From the NCBI GenBank assembly GCA_933207985.1, contig OW240913.1, positions 104,768,605 to 104,832,604 of the forward strand: 64,000 bases of DNA, in the 5' to 3' direction. Positions 36,963 to 48,870 of the stretch are shown here, one piece after another (position 1 is the first letter of the stretch; each line of letters opens with the position of its first letter). The notes below the pieces were generated by a model. The model was not told the DNA's origin and searched no databases. It was given only the letters and a program-made list of their open reading frames with translations. Origin of the DNA: Pelobates cultripes (Eukaryota > Chordata > Amphibia > Anura > Pelobatidae). The position numbers were made by a program, and so were the translations under genes.

Positions 36963-37011
36963 TTAACATCAGGGCTCTTTCTTCCCACAAGTAGTGCTTT
37001 ATTCTATCATG

Positions 37012-37080
37012 GCTATTTACTAAAGTGTGATTTTAAAGTGAATTCAAAGTGAATTTCAAATTTAAGGCTGTAGTACTAGA
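37012..37080. repeat. Single arm of TTATTTACTAAA-family MITE
   Basis: CTATTTACTAAAGTG followed by GTGAATTCAAAGTGAATTTC, as in the fold-back at 17.4 kb, with no second arm. Confidence 0.55.
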
Positions 37081-39087
37081 ACTCAAAGCTTAACTAATCT
37101 AATGTTCTTAGTGTTTATAACAGTTCAACTCTGTCTGCTGTTCCCTCAATGCTATCGAAACAATTTTCCTTTTTTAAATGGTAATTAATAATCTTTATCT
37201 TAATATAAGTTCTCCTTTTCTCATTCTATCTCTTTACCCAGTGTAAACAGGAAAGCCTTTCCGAACCACTTTAACAAGATTCAAACTTTAAAAAACTTTA
37301 AAACGATTCCTTAAAAGAATACAGTCCATATACCTCCTAAAGAAATGTGTTTTGGCCGACTTGGAATTAAATAAAGGATAATAGGGTCATAGGAGTTCCC
37401 AAGAGGATGAACATGAAATTAAGCACTGATGTTTTGACATTGAAATTATATATGTTAGTTAATGTATCAGCTGTGCAACCTATCAGGCTTTAGGGCCACA
37501 AATCAGCATTTCACCCTTCCAAGATTAATAAAAATGGTATTAGTTTGTTGGGTAGAGGTAGTTAATGTAAAGGAAACAATAGTAAAATGATGACTATCTA
37601 TTAATACACTATACGACTAAGTAATATTAAAAAGTATTAACTAAAAAATGAAGCAACAAAAATAAACATTTTCAAGGAGCCTAAAGCTGTACATTTGAAA
37701 AAGACTGTTTCCAGCTACAGACAGACGTCTCCCTCACCAGGAAGAGCCATCACCAATCCAGAGTCTGCCATTCTGATCTCTGGCGTCCGATCTAATCCTA
37801 CAAACCTCTGTCCAGGGCTCACTCCAGGGATGAGAGGGAGACATCTTTTTACTTGAATGTACATGCCATATGCACCAGTTGGACAAAATTAATACAGACA
37901 GCCAGGAACATAATTCCAGATGTCTCACTGGAGACCATGGGAAACGTCACGCCTAAAGCAAAACAAAAATTAAAAAGCAACACATTTTTCTGCAAAACTA
38001 AAGTAATTTAATAGGTAATACTGTAGAGACATGGTCCTTGCGCCATTGCTACTTCAGTAAATGAAAGTGATGTTGGTGCTTAGATTGCTCTATAATTTTC
38101 ACCTGCTGACATGGTTAAGTAACAAAGTATGTGCTAAATTTCCTATATCCCCATGGGGAAAAGCTCGATCCATCTAATTAGTTTGTTGTTATTTTTCATT
38201 AGAAAATTCTGATGTACATTTACATGATTATTCCTCCCTGTTAAGTTATTCTTCCCTGCAGGGAGCTGATTGCTTTTAGAGGTCTTTAAAAAAGAGAGTG
38301 AGAAAAAGTGAGCTGAGTCCAAAACAGTGAATCAAATGCTGTTGAGTTTAAAGCGAGGCATGCAAACTGTAAGGCATTTGTGTGTGTTCTACAATATCAC
38401 ATCGTTACAAAGTGAGTTATTTCGTACACTCTGAAGCTCTCTTCAGATGTAGTTTTCGTCATGCAGTTATCACTTGCAACTGATGGTTCACTTAAAGGTC
38501 TAAGTTCTTTGATACTGAAACTCTGAAATGCTGGAACTGTAGATAGCAAGTTTCTTTAGCGTAGGTGTTGCTATAATCCAGGTAGCTGTTTATCACAAAA
38601 TAATTACCAGCAATAATGGTGATAATGTTGAGATATATCACCAGGCAGAAGAATGAAGATAAAAAAGCCGTAAATGCCTTGAGGATTATTACTTATTTTT
38701 ATGTTCTATAAAACCAAAAGTGCCTCTGGTCTTCGTGGACTTGAATTATTAATTTAGAATAAGCACACATCAATCTAAGCAGTATCTATACAAACACCTT
38801 AATATTAACATATAGGTGTTAGCTACTTGTCTTGAGGTGGGAAAAAAAAGCAACATTTCTGTAAGTGTGCTCAAGGACGTATCCAGAAGCTGAACTTTGG
38901 AGAGGTCCTGTCAGAATTTATGATGATACAGCAGATAGGAAAATATTGCTTTTAACTCTTATACAAACCCGTTGCATATCATGGTTTTATTGCTTTGAGA
39001 CTATATCATACATTCATATACGGTGCACATTAATGAAGGGTTTTTTGGAAGCAATTCGAGATACAAATAGGACATTGCTGGGATATT
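37081..39087. other. Intergenic; possible conserved non-coding DNA
   Basis: No recognised repeat. 38190-38480 is a mixed-composition, non-repetitive block. The possible exon at 37734-37950 is listed separately. Confidence 0.4.
37734..37950 (-). other. Possible exon or unique GC-richer island
   Basis: On the minus strand an ATG in good context (CCCATGG, at about 37940) opens a short hydrophobic reading, MVSSETSGIMFLAVCINF and onward, reminiscent of a signal peptide, but it stops after about 30 codons. A second frame stays open longer (GMYIQVKRCLPLIPGV and on to DVCL). A donor-like CTGGTGAGG is on the minus strand near 37735. The island differs from its AT-rich surroundings. I do not recognise a protein, so it may equally be a repeat or chance. 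Confidence 0.18.
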
Positions 39088-39310
39088 AATGACAGTGGAA
39101 TTCTATGAGGCAATCATACATACTGCACTTTATTTCTGTGGATCTCTCATATAAACAATGCATTGCTCTGAGGTTTAGAGCTTAGTGGCACATTTAACCA
39201 CTCTGCACACCTATCTGAGTTCTATTGAGGTGGAGCACTGACTACATCCATGTACACATTACATTTTGCTACTTTAATACTGTAGAACTTTATGATACAG
39301 TCATATAAAC
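39088..39310. repeat. Degenerate monomers of the GGAACTCTAT satellite
   Basis: GTGGAATTCTATGAGGCAAT at 39095 and GTAGAACTTTATGATACAGT at 39284 match the 5.54-kb satellite unit, each followed by CATA..CACT words. Intermediate units are decayed. Confidence 0.55.
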
Positions 39311-39498
39311 ACTTCTCCATTTCCCTCTCAACCAACACTAGCCCTATATTCTCTCTTTCCCCATCCACATATCCTTCCTATCATCCTCACATTTGTCTGT
39401 CTCTCTCTCTTTCCCATTCCCAGTTCTTTTTATTTCACTTTTTTCCTCACATCTGTCTTTCTCTCTCTCTCCATACCCATATCTGTTTCTCTCCCAAC

Positions 39499-40238
39499 CA
39501 GTGGTGTTGGCAGGACAAAACTCAGGCGCCACCCCCACCCAACCCTTCCCCCCTGCCCCGCATTCTAAATACACACATTCACTGACAGAAACACATACTC
39601 ACTAACAGACACACACTTACTAACAGACACACACACTCACTAACAGACACACACTAACAGACACACTAATAGACACACACTAACAGACACACACACTAAC
39701 AGACACACACACACTAACAGACACACACTAACTAACAGACACACACACTCACACTCACTAACAGACACACACACACTAACAAACACACACTAACAGACAG
39801 ACACAATAACAGACAGACACACACACTAACAGAGAGACACACACTAGCAGACAAACACACTCACTCACATTAACACTCACTTATTTTATTTAACCCCCCA
39901 GCCTCCTAACCTTTAGGAATGCAGGGGGGTTCTCCCACTCCCTGGGGCTGCAGGTCGGGCTGCTGGGCTGGCGGCGCTGGTGAGGCAGCACTTCCCCCTG
40001 AGCTCTCTGCTCAGACATCATATTCCGGCTCCCAGCTTCACTCTGCGGGCGGTGCGCGAGGGAGCTGAACAGTGAGCTCAGGGGCTCCCTTGCCAGTGCC
40101 GCCAGCCCAGCATGTCAGTTAGCTGCAAGGCTAACAAGACATTTGCCCTGGGCATTTGGGGGCGGCTTTTTTGACCGCCCCCTGGAAAATGCCGCCCAAG
40201 GCAAATGCCTTGTTTGACTCGCGGCTAAAACGTCCCTG
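39499..40238. mobile_element. Non-autonomous hAT with exact 8-bp target duplication
   Basis: 740 bp from CAGTGGTGTTGGC to the complement of CAGGGACGTTTTAGC. It is flanked by the exact octamer CTCCCAAC (39491-39498 and 40239-40246), the hAT target-site length. The left half contains a CA/ACAG array (39570-39880); the right half is GC-rich with an internal hairpin (GGGCATTTGGGGGCGG with CCGCCCCCTGG). No transposase; it would depend on one supplied elsewhere. Confidence 0.92.
39570..39880. repeat. CACACTAACAGA minisatellite
   Basis: Tandem ACTAACAGACACACAC units with length variation, inside the hAT. Confidence 0.95.
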
Positions 40239-40376
40239 CTCCCAACCCATATCTCGCTTATCAATCTGTCTCTCTACTACCTTGATACTCCGTTCTTCCT
40301 ATGGTTCTCTTTCCTTGTCTTTCATCCTTTCTTCTGAAGCCTAACTAGCAGTAAACTAATTAGAATATGGTTTGCA

Positions 40377-40667
40377 GGTGACACTACCCCTTCTTGAAAT
40401 CACTTGAACAGGATGCAGTGGATTATATTCAAATGAATAGTATATTTATTACTAAAAGTTTAAAATGTATACAAACTTTATATAAAATAACAAACAAATA
40501 TGTAAAAAATTCCAAATGGAAAGTAAATGCCAAATTTTTTACATATTTGTTTGTTATTTTATATAAAGTTTGTATACATTTTAACCTTGTAGTAATAAAT
40601 ATACTATTCATTTGAATATAATCCACTGCATCCTGTTCAAGTGATTTCAAGAAGGGGTAGTGTCACC
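40377..40667. repeat. Near-perfect 135-bp-arm hairpin
   Basis: Arms 40377-40511 and 40533-40667 differ at only 2 of 135 positions and flank a 21-bp centre. Outer ends are GGTGACACTACCCC and its complement. The two apparent 73-residue frames on opposite strands are the same sequence read twice and are not genes. No target duplication found. It could be a recent fold-back transposon or an inverted duplication. Confidence 0.95.
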
Positions 40668-41401
40668 CCACTAATTGACACTAGGCCTATACACTTAGAG
40701 CCAGGTATCAAGGGCTCTAAACAAGGTGAGCAACATTGTATTTTATTTATATTGATTTTATCAATACTTAAAATACTACACCTAGATTGGATCATCTGTC
40801 TTTTCTTTGTCTAGTGTGGAGAAAAACATATATGTGCATATCGTGAGAGAAGGGTTTTGTGCTCTACCCGGAAAAGACACAGACGCCAGGAAGTTTAGAG
40901 CCTTTAAACTGTAAAAGGCTCTAAAAAAATGTGAGTGGATTCATACTTAAAACTCACAAAATCACTAAAATTACTTTGATATACTGCACAATTATCTGTA
41001 TTTCTTTTTTCCCTTTTTTTCTATGTAATACAAGTTTGACATAGAGGGTAAGTGCATGTAAAGCACTATATATATATTCACTAATCTATTCTTCAGAACA
41101 ACACGTAGCGCTACACTCGAGAAAACTAAGGGTTTAAAGGTTATACCTGCAAACCTTTAAGTTTCTCTGTTTTTCTTGGTGATCTTTTATGTGTGGTGGG
41201 TGTATAGGAGTACCCACGGAGTGTTTTTAGCAGCTGTAATTTAATTTTACACCATAATTTAATAGCGCCACCTTTTCCACACCCTGTTTGTAAATCTATA
41301 ATTAGAATATGGACTCTATATGTGGTATTCCGAAGCATTTATAACATATTTTGCAACCTAATGGCTCTTCGTGGCTCTTCGTGTAACATTAAGAAACATA
41401 A
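40668..41401. other. Intergenic, nothing recognised
   Basis: Short AT-rich spacer with unremarkable frames. Confidence 0.55.
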
Positions 41402-41409
41402 ATATTGAA

Positions 41410-41737
41410 TAGTGATGTCGCGAACCGTTCGCGAACTTGCCGCGAACGGTTCGCCACGGTTCGCCACGAACCGTTTGTGGCGAACTCCGGTCAGCTGACA
41501 CATCCCTGCCAATCTCCGGCAGACCCTCCCTCCCAGACTCTCCTACTTCCTGGACAGCATCCATGTTGAAAGCAGCTTCAACATGGATGCTGTCCAGGAG
41601 GTGGGAGGGTCTGGGAGGGAGGGTCTGCCGGAGATTGGCAGGGATGTGTCAGCTGACCGGAGTTCGCCATGAACGGTTTGTGGCGAACCGCGGCGAACCG
41701 TTCGCGGCAAGTTCGCGAACGGTTCGCGACATCACTA
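41410..41737. mobile_element. Ac-like hAT fold-back MITE with exact 8-bp duplication
   Basis: 328 bp, palindromic over almost its entire length. Ends are TAGTGATGTCGCGAAC and its complement, the TAGNGATG pattern of Ac-type hATs. The flanking octamer ATATTGAA is exact at 41402-41409 and 41738-41745. The centre pairs TGTTGAAAGC with GCTTCAACA. It is CpG-rich against its surroundings. Frames across it are artefacts of the palindrome. Confidence 0.93.
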
Positions 41738-41745
41738 ATATTGAA

Positions 41746-43589
41746 TTGTTAACTTGTAGGGAGCTGCATGAATTACTCAATTAGTATATAACTAGTTTGG
41801 ACTTTAAGAAAGACTTTTGAGGTTTGTTAGTATGTGTTTACTAGACTCTAAGGAAGTTGACTTTGGTCAACAAGCACAGACTCATCTCTCTACTTCTCAC
41901 CTTCACAGCTGTGTGTGTGTGTGTATGCGTGGGAAAGCAAATTGTTAGTGCAACCAAGCACTCACCAATGATTGCAGGCATCTTGTAATGCCCTTGTAGG
42001 AGGTGGAGCACTTGCCCTGGTGCCCATCCACCTGGATTCACCAATGAATGGGCTTTAGCTCCAAGGCAAAAACCATCTCAGGAGCCAGCATGATTCATGC
42101 ATAAATCATAATAGAAATAACATAACATTTCCATGATAAACACCACATTCTGCCAGACTCATTGCTCGATCCAACTAGCATTATGATTGCATAGCCAGTG
42201 CATTTAGGTGTATATTCTCACATACATATACTCTCTTACATTTTTTCTACTTCAGTTGACAGATCATTCCCTGAACTGGTAATGTCAGGAAAAGCCGAGC
42301 AGTAAGTACTCAACCTGTGTTTCTGGGTGAAACTCTGTTTACAACTCAAATCCCTGAACAGTGAGGCAAATCATGATTTGCTTCACTGACACTGTGATGC
42401 ATTTCCCCCACATGATTGCTCTTTTAGGGGAAAAAAATAAGCTTTTAGTGAATTGTTCCAATTCCTTGCAAAACCATCACCATTGAAGTCTTCAGCTGTA
42501 AAATTTCCAGTTCTAAAATTATTTCACACAGATATGAATCTAGCAGAGTTTTGTTTTCATTTAATGTAGGACTCACAAAAACATTAAAGATTTATAACCC
42601 GGTGGAATATATTTCTTATACAATTGAAAACGCACATACTACATGAAATAAAAGAAGAGGAGATAAAAGTGTAATAGCTGCGTGTGTGTTATTGCTCAAT
42701 TTTCTATATGTCACTTTCAAGGGTGAAAAATGAAACAAAAAGGCTAAATCATTGTTATCGGTAAATAAAAGAAGATCTATATTTGCATAAATAAACATTT
42801 TAGCTTTACATTGAGCAGATCATTCACATAAGGTTTGAAAAGATGAATAGCACACTGTGACCCCTGGGACTCCTCTGCAGACACAGGAAAAAGTTCTGAC
42901 AAGGATCTTTGGAATGAAACTCTTTGAAAACAATGGGAAAGATATACAAAGAACGTAGAATAAAGAAACCACATGAAGGCTATGGGAGTTCAAGCTCAAA
43001 GTAGAAAAAGGATTGGCGATCAAATTGTGTCCTTGGTGAAGATATCTCATATAAATAGGATGTGTTGTAAGGAAACAAACATGTTGCTGCTGTTTTTTTG
43101 TTGTTTTTTGGAGGGATGATGTATATGATGTAGACATATGACGTGTATGCATTTGTTATTAGCATGAATAGTGAAGAATTATTTTTAAAGCAAAGGAGCC
43201 CAATGATTTAAAAAACAAAACAAAAAAAAACTGAGTTTACTGAGTCTTTACCGATGAAGCAGTTCCTTTGGCAGTTTTTACTTGCAGTATCCGCGCTCAA
43301 ACAGTTTCTGCTCATGTAAATATAAATAATTGGTATTTCAGACACATCTAAGGCTCACCCCTGCTTCCAGGCTTAGTGCACTGTTAAGCTGAGTTGCCTG
43401 AGTTGAGTCAGGGAATTAAGTATAAAAATAAGATAGCCAGAGTAGGATTAAGATACCCTAGGTCCCTAGGCTGGGTTACCAACCCAACCTCCCCTCTCTT
43501 CATTCTTCACATATGGATGATGGGTCAAGGGTCAAGCAGATTGATGGTTTCTAGGCCCCTGGTTGACCTCTGGGCTCTGAGCAGTCTCC
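41746..43589. other. Intergenic with short TG run
   Basis: TG run at 41911-41930. Otherwise AT-rich, unassigned DNA. Short frames on both strands have no motif support. Confidence 0.55.
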
Positions 43590-43830
43590 TAGGGTCACAT
43601 TATGATTAATCATACCTCACAACAGAATGTACGTGTCATGGTTGATTATATATTTCCTACCTGTACTATGTTAAATTTTGAATATATTGTGTATTAATAT
43701 TGATTTTGTATTTTATTGTACCCTATGGTATCAATACAATTTTTTGTGGACCCAGGCCGTACTTGAAAACGATAGAAATCTCAATGTATCTTTCCTGGTA
43801 AAATATTTTATAAATAAATAAATAATTGTG
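43590..43830 (+). repeat. Retroposon-like 3' end with TAAATAAA tail; donor-like 105-bp segment
   Basis: The 3' part (43750-43830) reads ACTTGAAAACGATAGAAATC, then TATCTTTCCTGG and ends (TAAA)n, the form of a dispersed frog retroposon 3' end. The first 105 bp (43590-43694) recur with no mismatch at 49852-49956. Confidence 0.6.
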
Positions 43831-45730
43831 TTCCAAAGATTGATGATATAATTAAAAATGTTGGGGATGCTCTTGACCCATGTGGAAAAGAAAGTGAGGA
43901 ACTACAATTGCTCTCTATCTTAAATCATGTTATCCACCTAAACAGGAGGATGGAGGTCCTGCTACGTATGATGCATAGTACCTCCTCCATGCATTGTATA
44001 GAGCCCAGTGATGGTGCAGCTAGTACTGTTATGAAAAAAGTGCCTTCCGTTTACAAGCAGTAAAACAGCGGCTTCTTTTATTAGACTGTTCCTTTACTTA
44101 CTGAATGTGACCTTATAGTCACATTCAGTCATAGAAAACATATCAGATAACCTATGAGCCTTAATTAACAAAAATACAAAAACATAGGGGCTGTGTTTTT
44201 GAGCATTTTTCTAAATTGTTAAACTACCGTTTGCACTAGAATTACTCATACAAATAATGAAATATTAATTGATTTTTTTTTGCAAAATGTTAAGAATATC
44301 TTTGCAGGAAGGTGAGAAAGAATACTGTATAAAAATGGTATTCTCTACAGAAATCAGTGCTAGTTTGATATTTTAATATTAATAAATATATTTTAATAAA
44401 TTGTGCATAACATTCCAATGTACGATGTTTGTGTTGTTAATTAATTTATATATTTATCTTTTTATGGTTCAGTTATTTAGCATTTGCATAGTGTTAAATT
44501 GCAAAAATGATTATTAGCAGCGAAGAATATATTAGCAAAGTTTTAAAACACAAAGTAATAATAATAATATAAAAAGAGCATGGACATCACTAATACTCTA
44601 GCCCTTCTGGAGCCAAACAGATGTGCAGTAGTTGAATCAGTATCTGAAGTGCTTAATGTAATATGGCCCATGTAATATAAGCACTGCATGGTTAAAATAC
44701 AGGTTGTTGATAAATAACATTCATGACAACAAGGCACGAAAACTAGCACTACCCATATTCCTTAAGGTGCTGAAATTCTTTTCCTGTTGACAGACTGTGT
44801 GATACCTTTCAATTCCCAGACATGTAAATATTTTCTACTTCCCATGAATTGATATACAAACTGAATGAAAGCTATTTATCTTCAGGGTCATTGTTACTAA
44901 TCTTATTTTCCACTTTAAAAAATGACACTGGCCCTTCACGTTTCTTATAGATCAATCATTTAGAATTTCACAATGTCACCTTTTTACGACCTTACATAGC
45001 ACAGCCTGAATACTTTAAATATCTCTTTTACGCTAATAGAAGAATTAACCTTTGATATCTATACTACTTCTGCCTGACCCTGTGTTCTGAAGTCCCTCTT
45101 GTTATTATTTATCAGAACTCAGCTAAAGTCTTTTTTCATCAATGAAGCATCTCGATTTCGTCTTCTGAAAACACACAAAGATCCTTTTGTTGAAATGTGC
45201 CATAGATAGATAGCTTTTCTTTCCTTGTTGGATATTGCATACTGACTTACAGTGGGAATAAAGGTTTGATAAATTCTACCCTATGACTTGTTTCCTTCCT
45301 GCTACAAAGTGTATGAAAAAACACAGAGGTGAAATTAGTTTTGCAATGCACAATCCAGAAGCAGTATGCGGTTTTATTCCCCAGAACACAAAGCTTACTA
45401 GTTCTGAATACATTCAGATGTAGCTAAAGCTTGAGCTGGATAAACACTTGGCTACCTGCGAAAGTTAGAAAATATATGAAGATATAGAAGATATATGAAC
45501 ACTTCAATTAGGCCACTTACTACATAAAGCACTCTCAGCCATTTACAATGCAACTCTTATCATATCATCTAATTAAAATCTAAATTAACTAAGCAGGCTG
45601 ATGTCTGGGCAGTAATAAAACATTTAGATCCATGGTTTTATACCTCTCCAGAATCACATTAACTGTATTTATTTGAACCTAGATTTGCCAGTTTTAAGGC
45701 AGTGACAGGATGTGCATTTAGGTGTTAGAC
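43831..45730. other. AT-rich intergenic
   Basis: A small hairpin (ACTGAATGTGACC at about 44100 with its complement GTCACATTCAGT at about 44117). No gene recognised. Confidence 0.55.
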
Positions 45731-47517
45731 CAGCGGTTCCCAAACTATGCACCGCGGTGCCCTGGGGTGCCTCAACAGGCACACAGGGGCAACACGAAAT
45801 GTTTCTCTGAATCTCACGTGCTAGAGTTCAATCTCACCAGATGGACCACCAGAGCTTGATCACCGAACCATCAGGGCTTAATACTGTCCCCCCTCCCAGG
45901 CAAATGTAAGAAGGTAGGGAGTATATGAAAATTATAAAAATATTTTATTAAAAATAAAAACCTATATATATTTATCTGCCCTCCTACCCCCACAGAACCA
46001 AAATAACTCCCCCCATACACAATGCCCCCATACACACAATTGTACCTCTCACACACACACTGCCCCCATACACACTCACTGTACCCCTCACACAAACTGC
46101 CCCCACAAACATTATGCACCCCTGTGACAAGACCAATCTCGCCACTGTGCATTGGAGGAGCCTGGTTGCCCGCCTGCTGCCTTTAGACTATGGCCCCATG
46201 TTGAAACGCTTGATTTTCCCCTGTAAAGACACGAAAGCCGGGTCATTCGGTGCTTGCCCTGTTTGAGCGGTGATACCCCAGATAGCTATGCCATGGAGCC
46301 CATTCGTATAATGAAAGACTATGGGAAAGATTTTGGCTTCATGTTAATTGAACTGTATGTGTGTGATCTGAGCGCCATTCAGTAATAATGTGCGCTCAGA
46401 TCTTTGCTATCTGGGGATATGTATCTGAATGTATCTGTTTTATGCAATGGCTGCACAGTTATATATTTTTATATATTTTATTGTCTTTTGCTGCCATGTG
46501 TTCAATGGAGTTTTGCCTCTGTCCTTGGAGATAATTGGATTACTTATTATATGAATAATGTGGAAAAACTGTATTTCTCTGCCTGTGATAATTATATTAC
46601 CCATTGTGTAAGGTAATTGTATCACAGGCAGAGGGAAGGATTTTGTGTGGTAGTGTCTCAGTGTATTGTACGTGTTTATTGGTTGTTTTCCAAAACTCTG
46701 TGGGTGGTACTAATGTGTAAGAATGTGTATATAAGAACGATAAACACACAGCTATGTCTGTTCCTGCTTGACCCCCAAAACGGAGTCTTGACTCGTTCTT
46801 GGGGGGGATTTATTGTATGCTGTTCCAGTTCGGCTGCTAGGAGTGTAAACCTATTTGTATGGTTTTTCCTATTCGGCTGTTTACAGCATTCGTATGGTTC
46901 CGGTTCGGCTGTTTATGGCATTCGTATGGTTTCCTGTTCAGCAGATTGGTGTATTTGGTAGCTGCCTGTGTATCTGGAAGGGGAATATCCTCTAAACAGC
47001 GTTTAACCCCTTTTATGCCTGGGGGTGCCGTTACAACCCCTCTCACACACTATGCAACATACACAATAAATCCACCACAGCACACCGCACCCCCGTATAC
47101 ACACTGCACCCCTCACACATACACACACTGCACCCTTCACACACACTTCACTCCACACATATTACACCCCTTACACACAATACTGCCCCTTTTTTATACT
47201 ACATCCCCTATCCCTGAAGACCCAAGGTAAGTTGACAAACTGTTCATAAACAGTTTGCTTACTTACCTTGGGAGGGGACCACGGCACTCATGGCACCATA
47301 ACCACTTCACAGTGCTATAGTTGTTATTGTGCCTCCATTGTTTCTTTAAATAATCTGCCAGTGCACCTCTCAAGATTAGGTTCTGGATCCACCCCTGACC
47401 GGGAAACATTTTTTCTTAACATGGTCCAGTATATGCCGCAGCGCTGTATATATATACTACCTAGAAATTTGTTTTGACTTGGGGTGCCTTGGAAAATTAT
47501 TAAAATATTAAGGGTGA
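45731..47517. mobile_element. hAT-Charlie-like non-autonomous element, split by LTR
   Basis: The left end CAGCGGTTCCCAAACT is the classic Charlie-type hAT terminus, followed by GCGGTGCCCTGGGGTGCC. The interior has a GC block and a CA/CCCC minisatellite (46010-47180) interrupted by a solo LTR at 46123-47035. Near the right end TTGACTTGGGGTGCCTTGG complements the left subterminal region, but the terminal bases and the 8-bp duplication are lost. 47263-47352 carries a nested TTAA-MITE-like segment (GGCACCATAACCACTTCAC). No transposase. Confidence 0.75.
46123..47035 (+). mobile_element. Solo LTR, type B, inserted in hAT
   Basis: 913 bp from TGTGACAAG to GCCGTTACA, flanked by the exact 5-bp duplication ACCCC (46118-46122 and 47036-47040). 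It has a TATATAAG promoter-like box (46728-46735) and an inverted pair (ACCCCAGATAGCTA at about 46274, TGCTATCTGGGGA at about 46405). The start shares CTCGCCACTG and ATTGGAG with the LTR at 7.5 kb, so the two are related. No internal retroelement genes remain. Ty3/Gypsy or endogenous retrovirus; unresolved. Confidence 0.85.
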
Positions 47518-48615
47518 AGGTGACCCTTTATCCCAGTATCAAGTATCTTGTAGATTGAAATAGGTGTTTATTTTCAAACTATAAATGATATTTGGTATGC
47601 CAGAACTTTGTAGAAAAAAATGTATATGTGCAAAAAGATGAATTAATCTAGGTGAATAATAATGTCAAATAACGAAAGACTGACTGGCTCTGCAAAATAA
47701 AGATTATAAATATGTAATGGTTGGGAAAGCAGCTGACATCTGCCACTTGTGTATACATGCAAAAAAACAAAACAAAATTAAAACTAAATTTGGGGGGAAA
47801 AAAAAATCAGTGTTTTGCAGAAAAGGGTTAAACGATAGCTTGGTTACTCTGATAGTGTTAGAAGTCTATGTCAAAAATGGCCTCGGAGATTTAGGTTCTT
47901 TATACAAGAAGGCATTGCCATGGAAACCTCTGTTTGATAAATTTAGTTTGCTTTCATAATTATAACAGCCAGCATATAGGACACAATGCCAAATAACCCA
48001 GTGTTATATTTTCTTCACTGCTATATGCTTTCTTTCCACTTTCTAGAATTGCATATATCGAAAATCTTCTTCCTGCGTGTTTTGCGCTGGAAGGCATTAC
48101 ATATTGCTTCACTGAAGGACTTTCTCAAGTGTTTGTTATATTCTAGGTGATCTGTGTCTTCATTAATACCATTTATATTTGTAGAGCTACATAGTAGTTA
48201 CATCATTTCCTTAAAGTAAGCTAACCGTGATCAATTTAATGAAGTATGTCTATTTCTTCTGCTATACTATGAAGCTATGTACTAAAGAATCTATTGTGTC
48301 TCTTTAATTTAATACGTAGAGAAGACTAGTGGTGGCTCACTATTGTAAACAACAAAAATAAATATTTGAGAAACAAATTCATAAATAAATCATTGTCGTT
48401 CAACTTTTTTTGTGTTGCTACTCTTTTTACTATTTTGTTTTTGTCACTTGATTTTTGCTTCTGCTTCTTCTTATATACATCTATTTTCTGTACTATCTCC
48501 TGACAGAAAACATAATTAAATCAAAAGACATGACGAGTTCATTTCACCAGACAAAAATGTCTATGGCAAATCCGACGAATAATTTAAGCATTCTAAAGCT
48601 GTTACATATACTAAG
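47518..48615. other. AT-rich intergenic
   Basis: No recognised feature. Confidence 0.55.
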
Positions 48616-48619
48616 TTAA

Positions 48620-48870
48620 AGGAACACCCCAAAAACATAAATTGCTTCAGCTTGCTGATGTGATTTATGTATGGTGAGTGTGTCTTCTTTTATAATTTAA
48701 TTTTAAAAAGTTGGTTTCCATAGAAATCAGCACTTTTATAAATGGCTGCCAATCAAGCAGCAGATCCAGTTACCTCCTGGTAGTTTAGGTCTGTGGAGAT
48801 AAACTCATGACGAAAGCAATTGCACGGAGCATCTCTATGGCAAGATTCTGCTACCTAAGTCTGGTATAGA
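48620..48870. repeat. TTAA-type MITE, left end and body
   Basis: Begins after TTAA (48616-48619) with AGGAACACCCCAAAAACATA. A body with GGCTGCCAATCAAGCAGCAG and GGAGCATCTCTATGG modules follows. The right TTAA end was not found. Confidence 0.5.

Noticed and set aside
39292..39605. Ser/Thr/His-rich frames on both strands
   Set aside because: Caused by CT-rich and CA-rich low-complexity DNA partly inside the hAT.
40394..40650. Twin 73-residue frames on opposite strands with nearly the same protein
   Set aside because: Produced by the near-perfect inverted repeat; no coding evidence.
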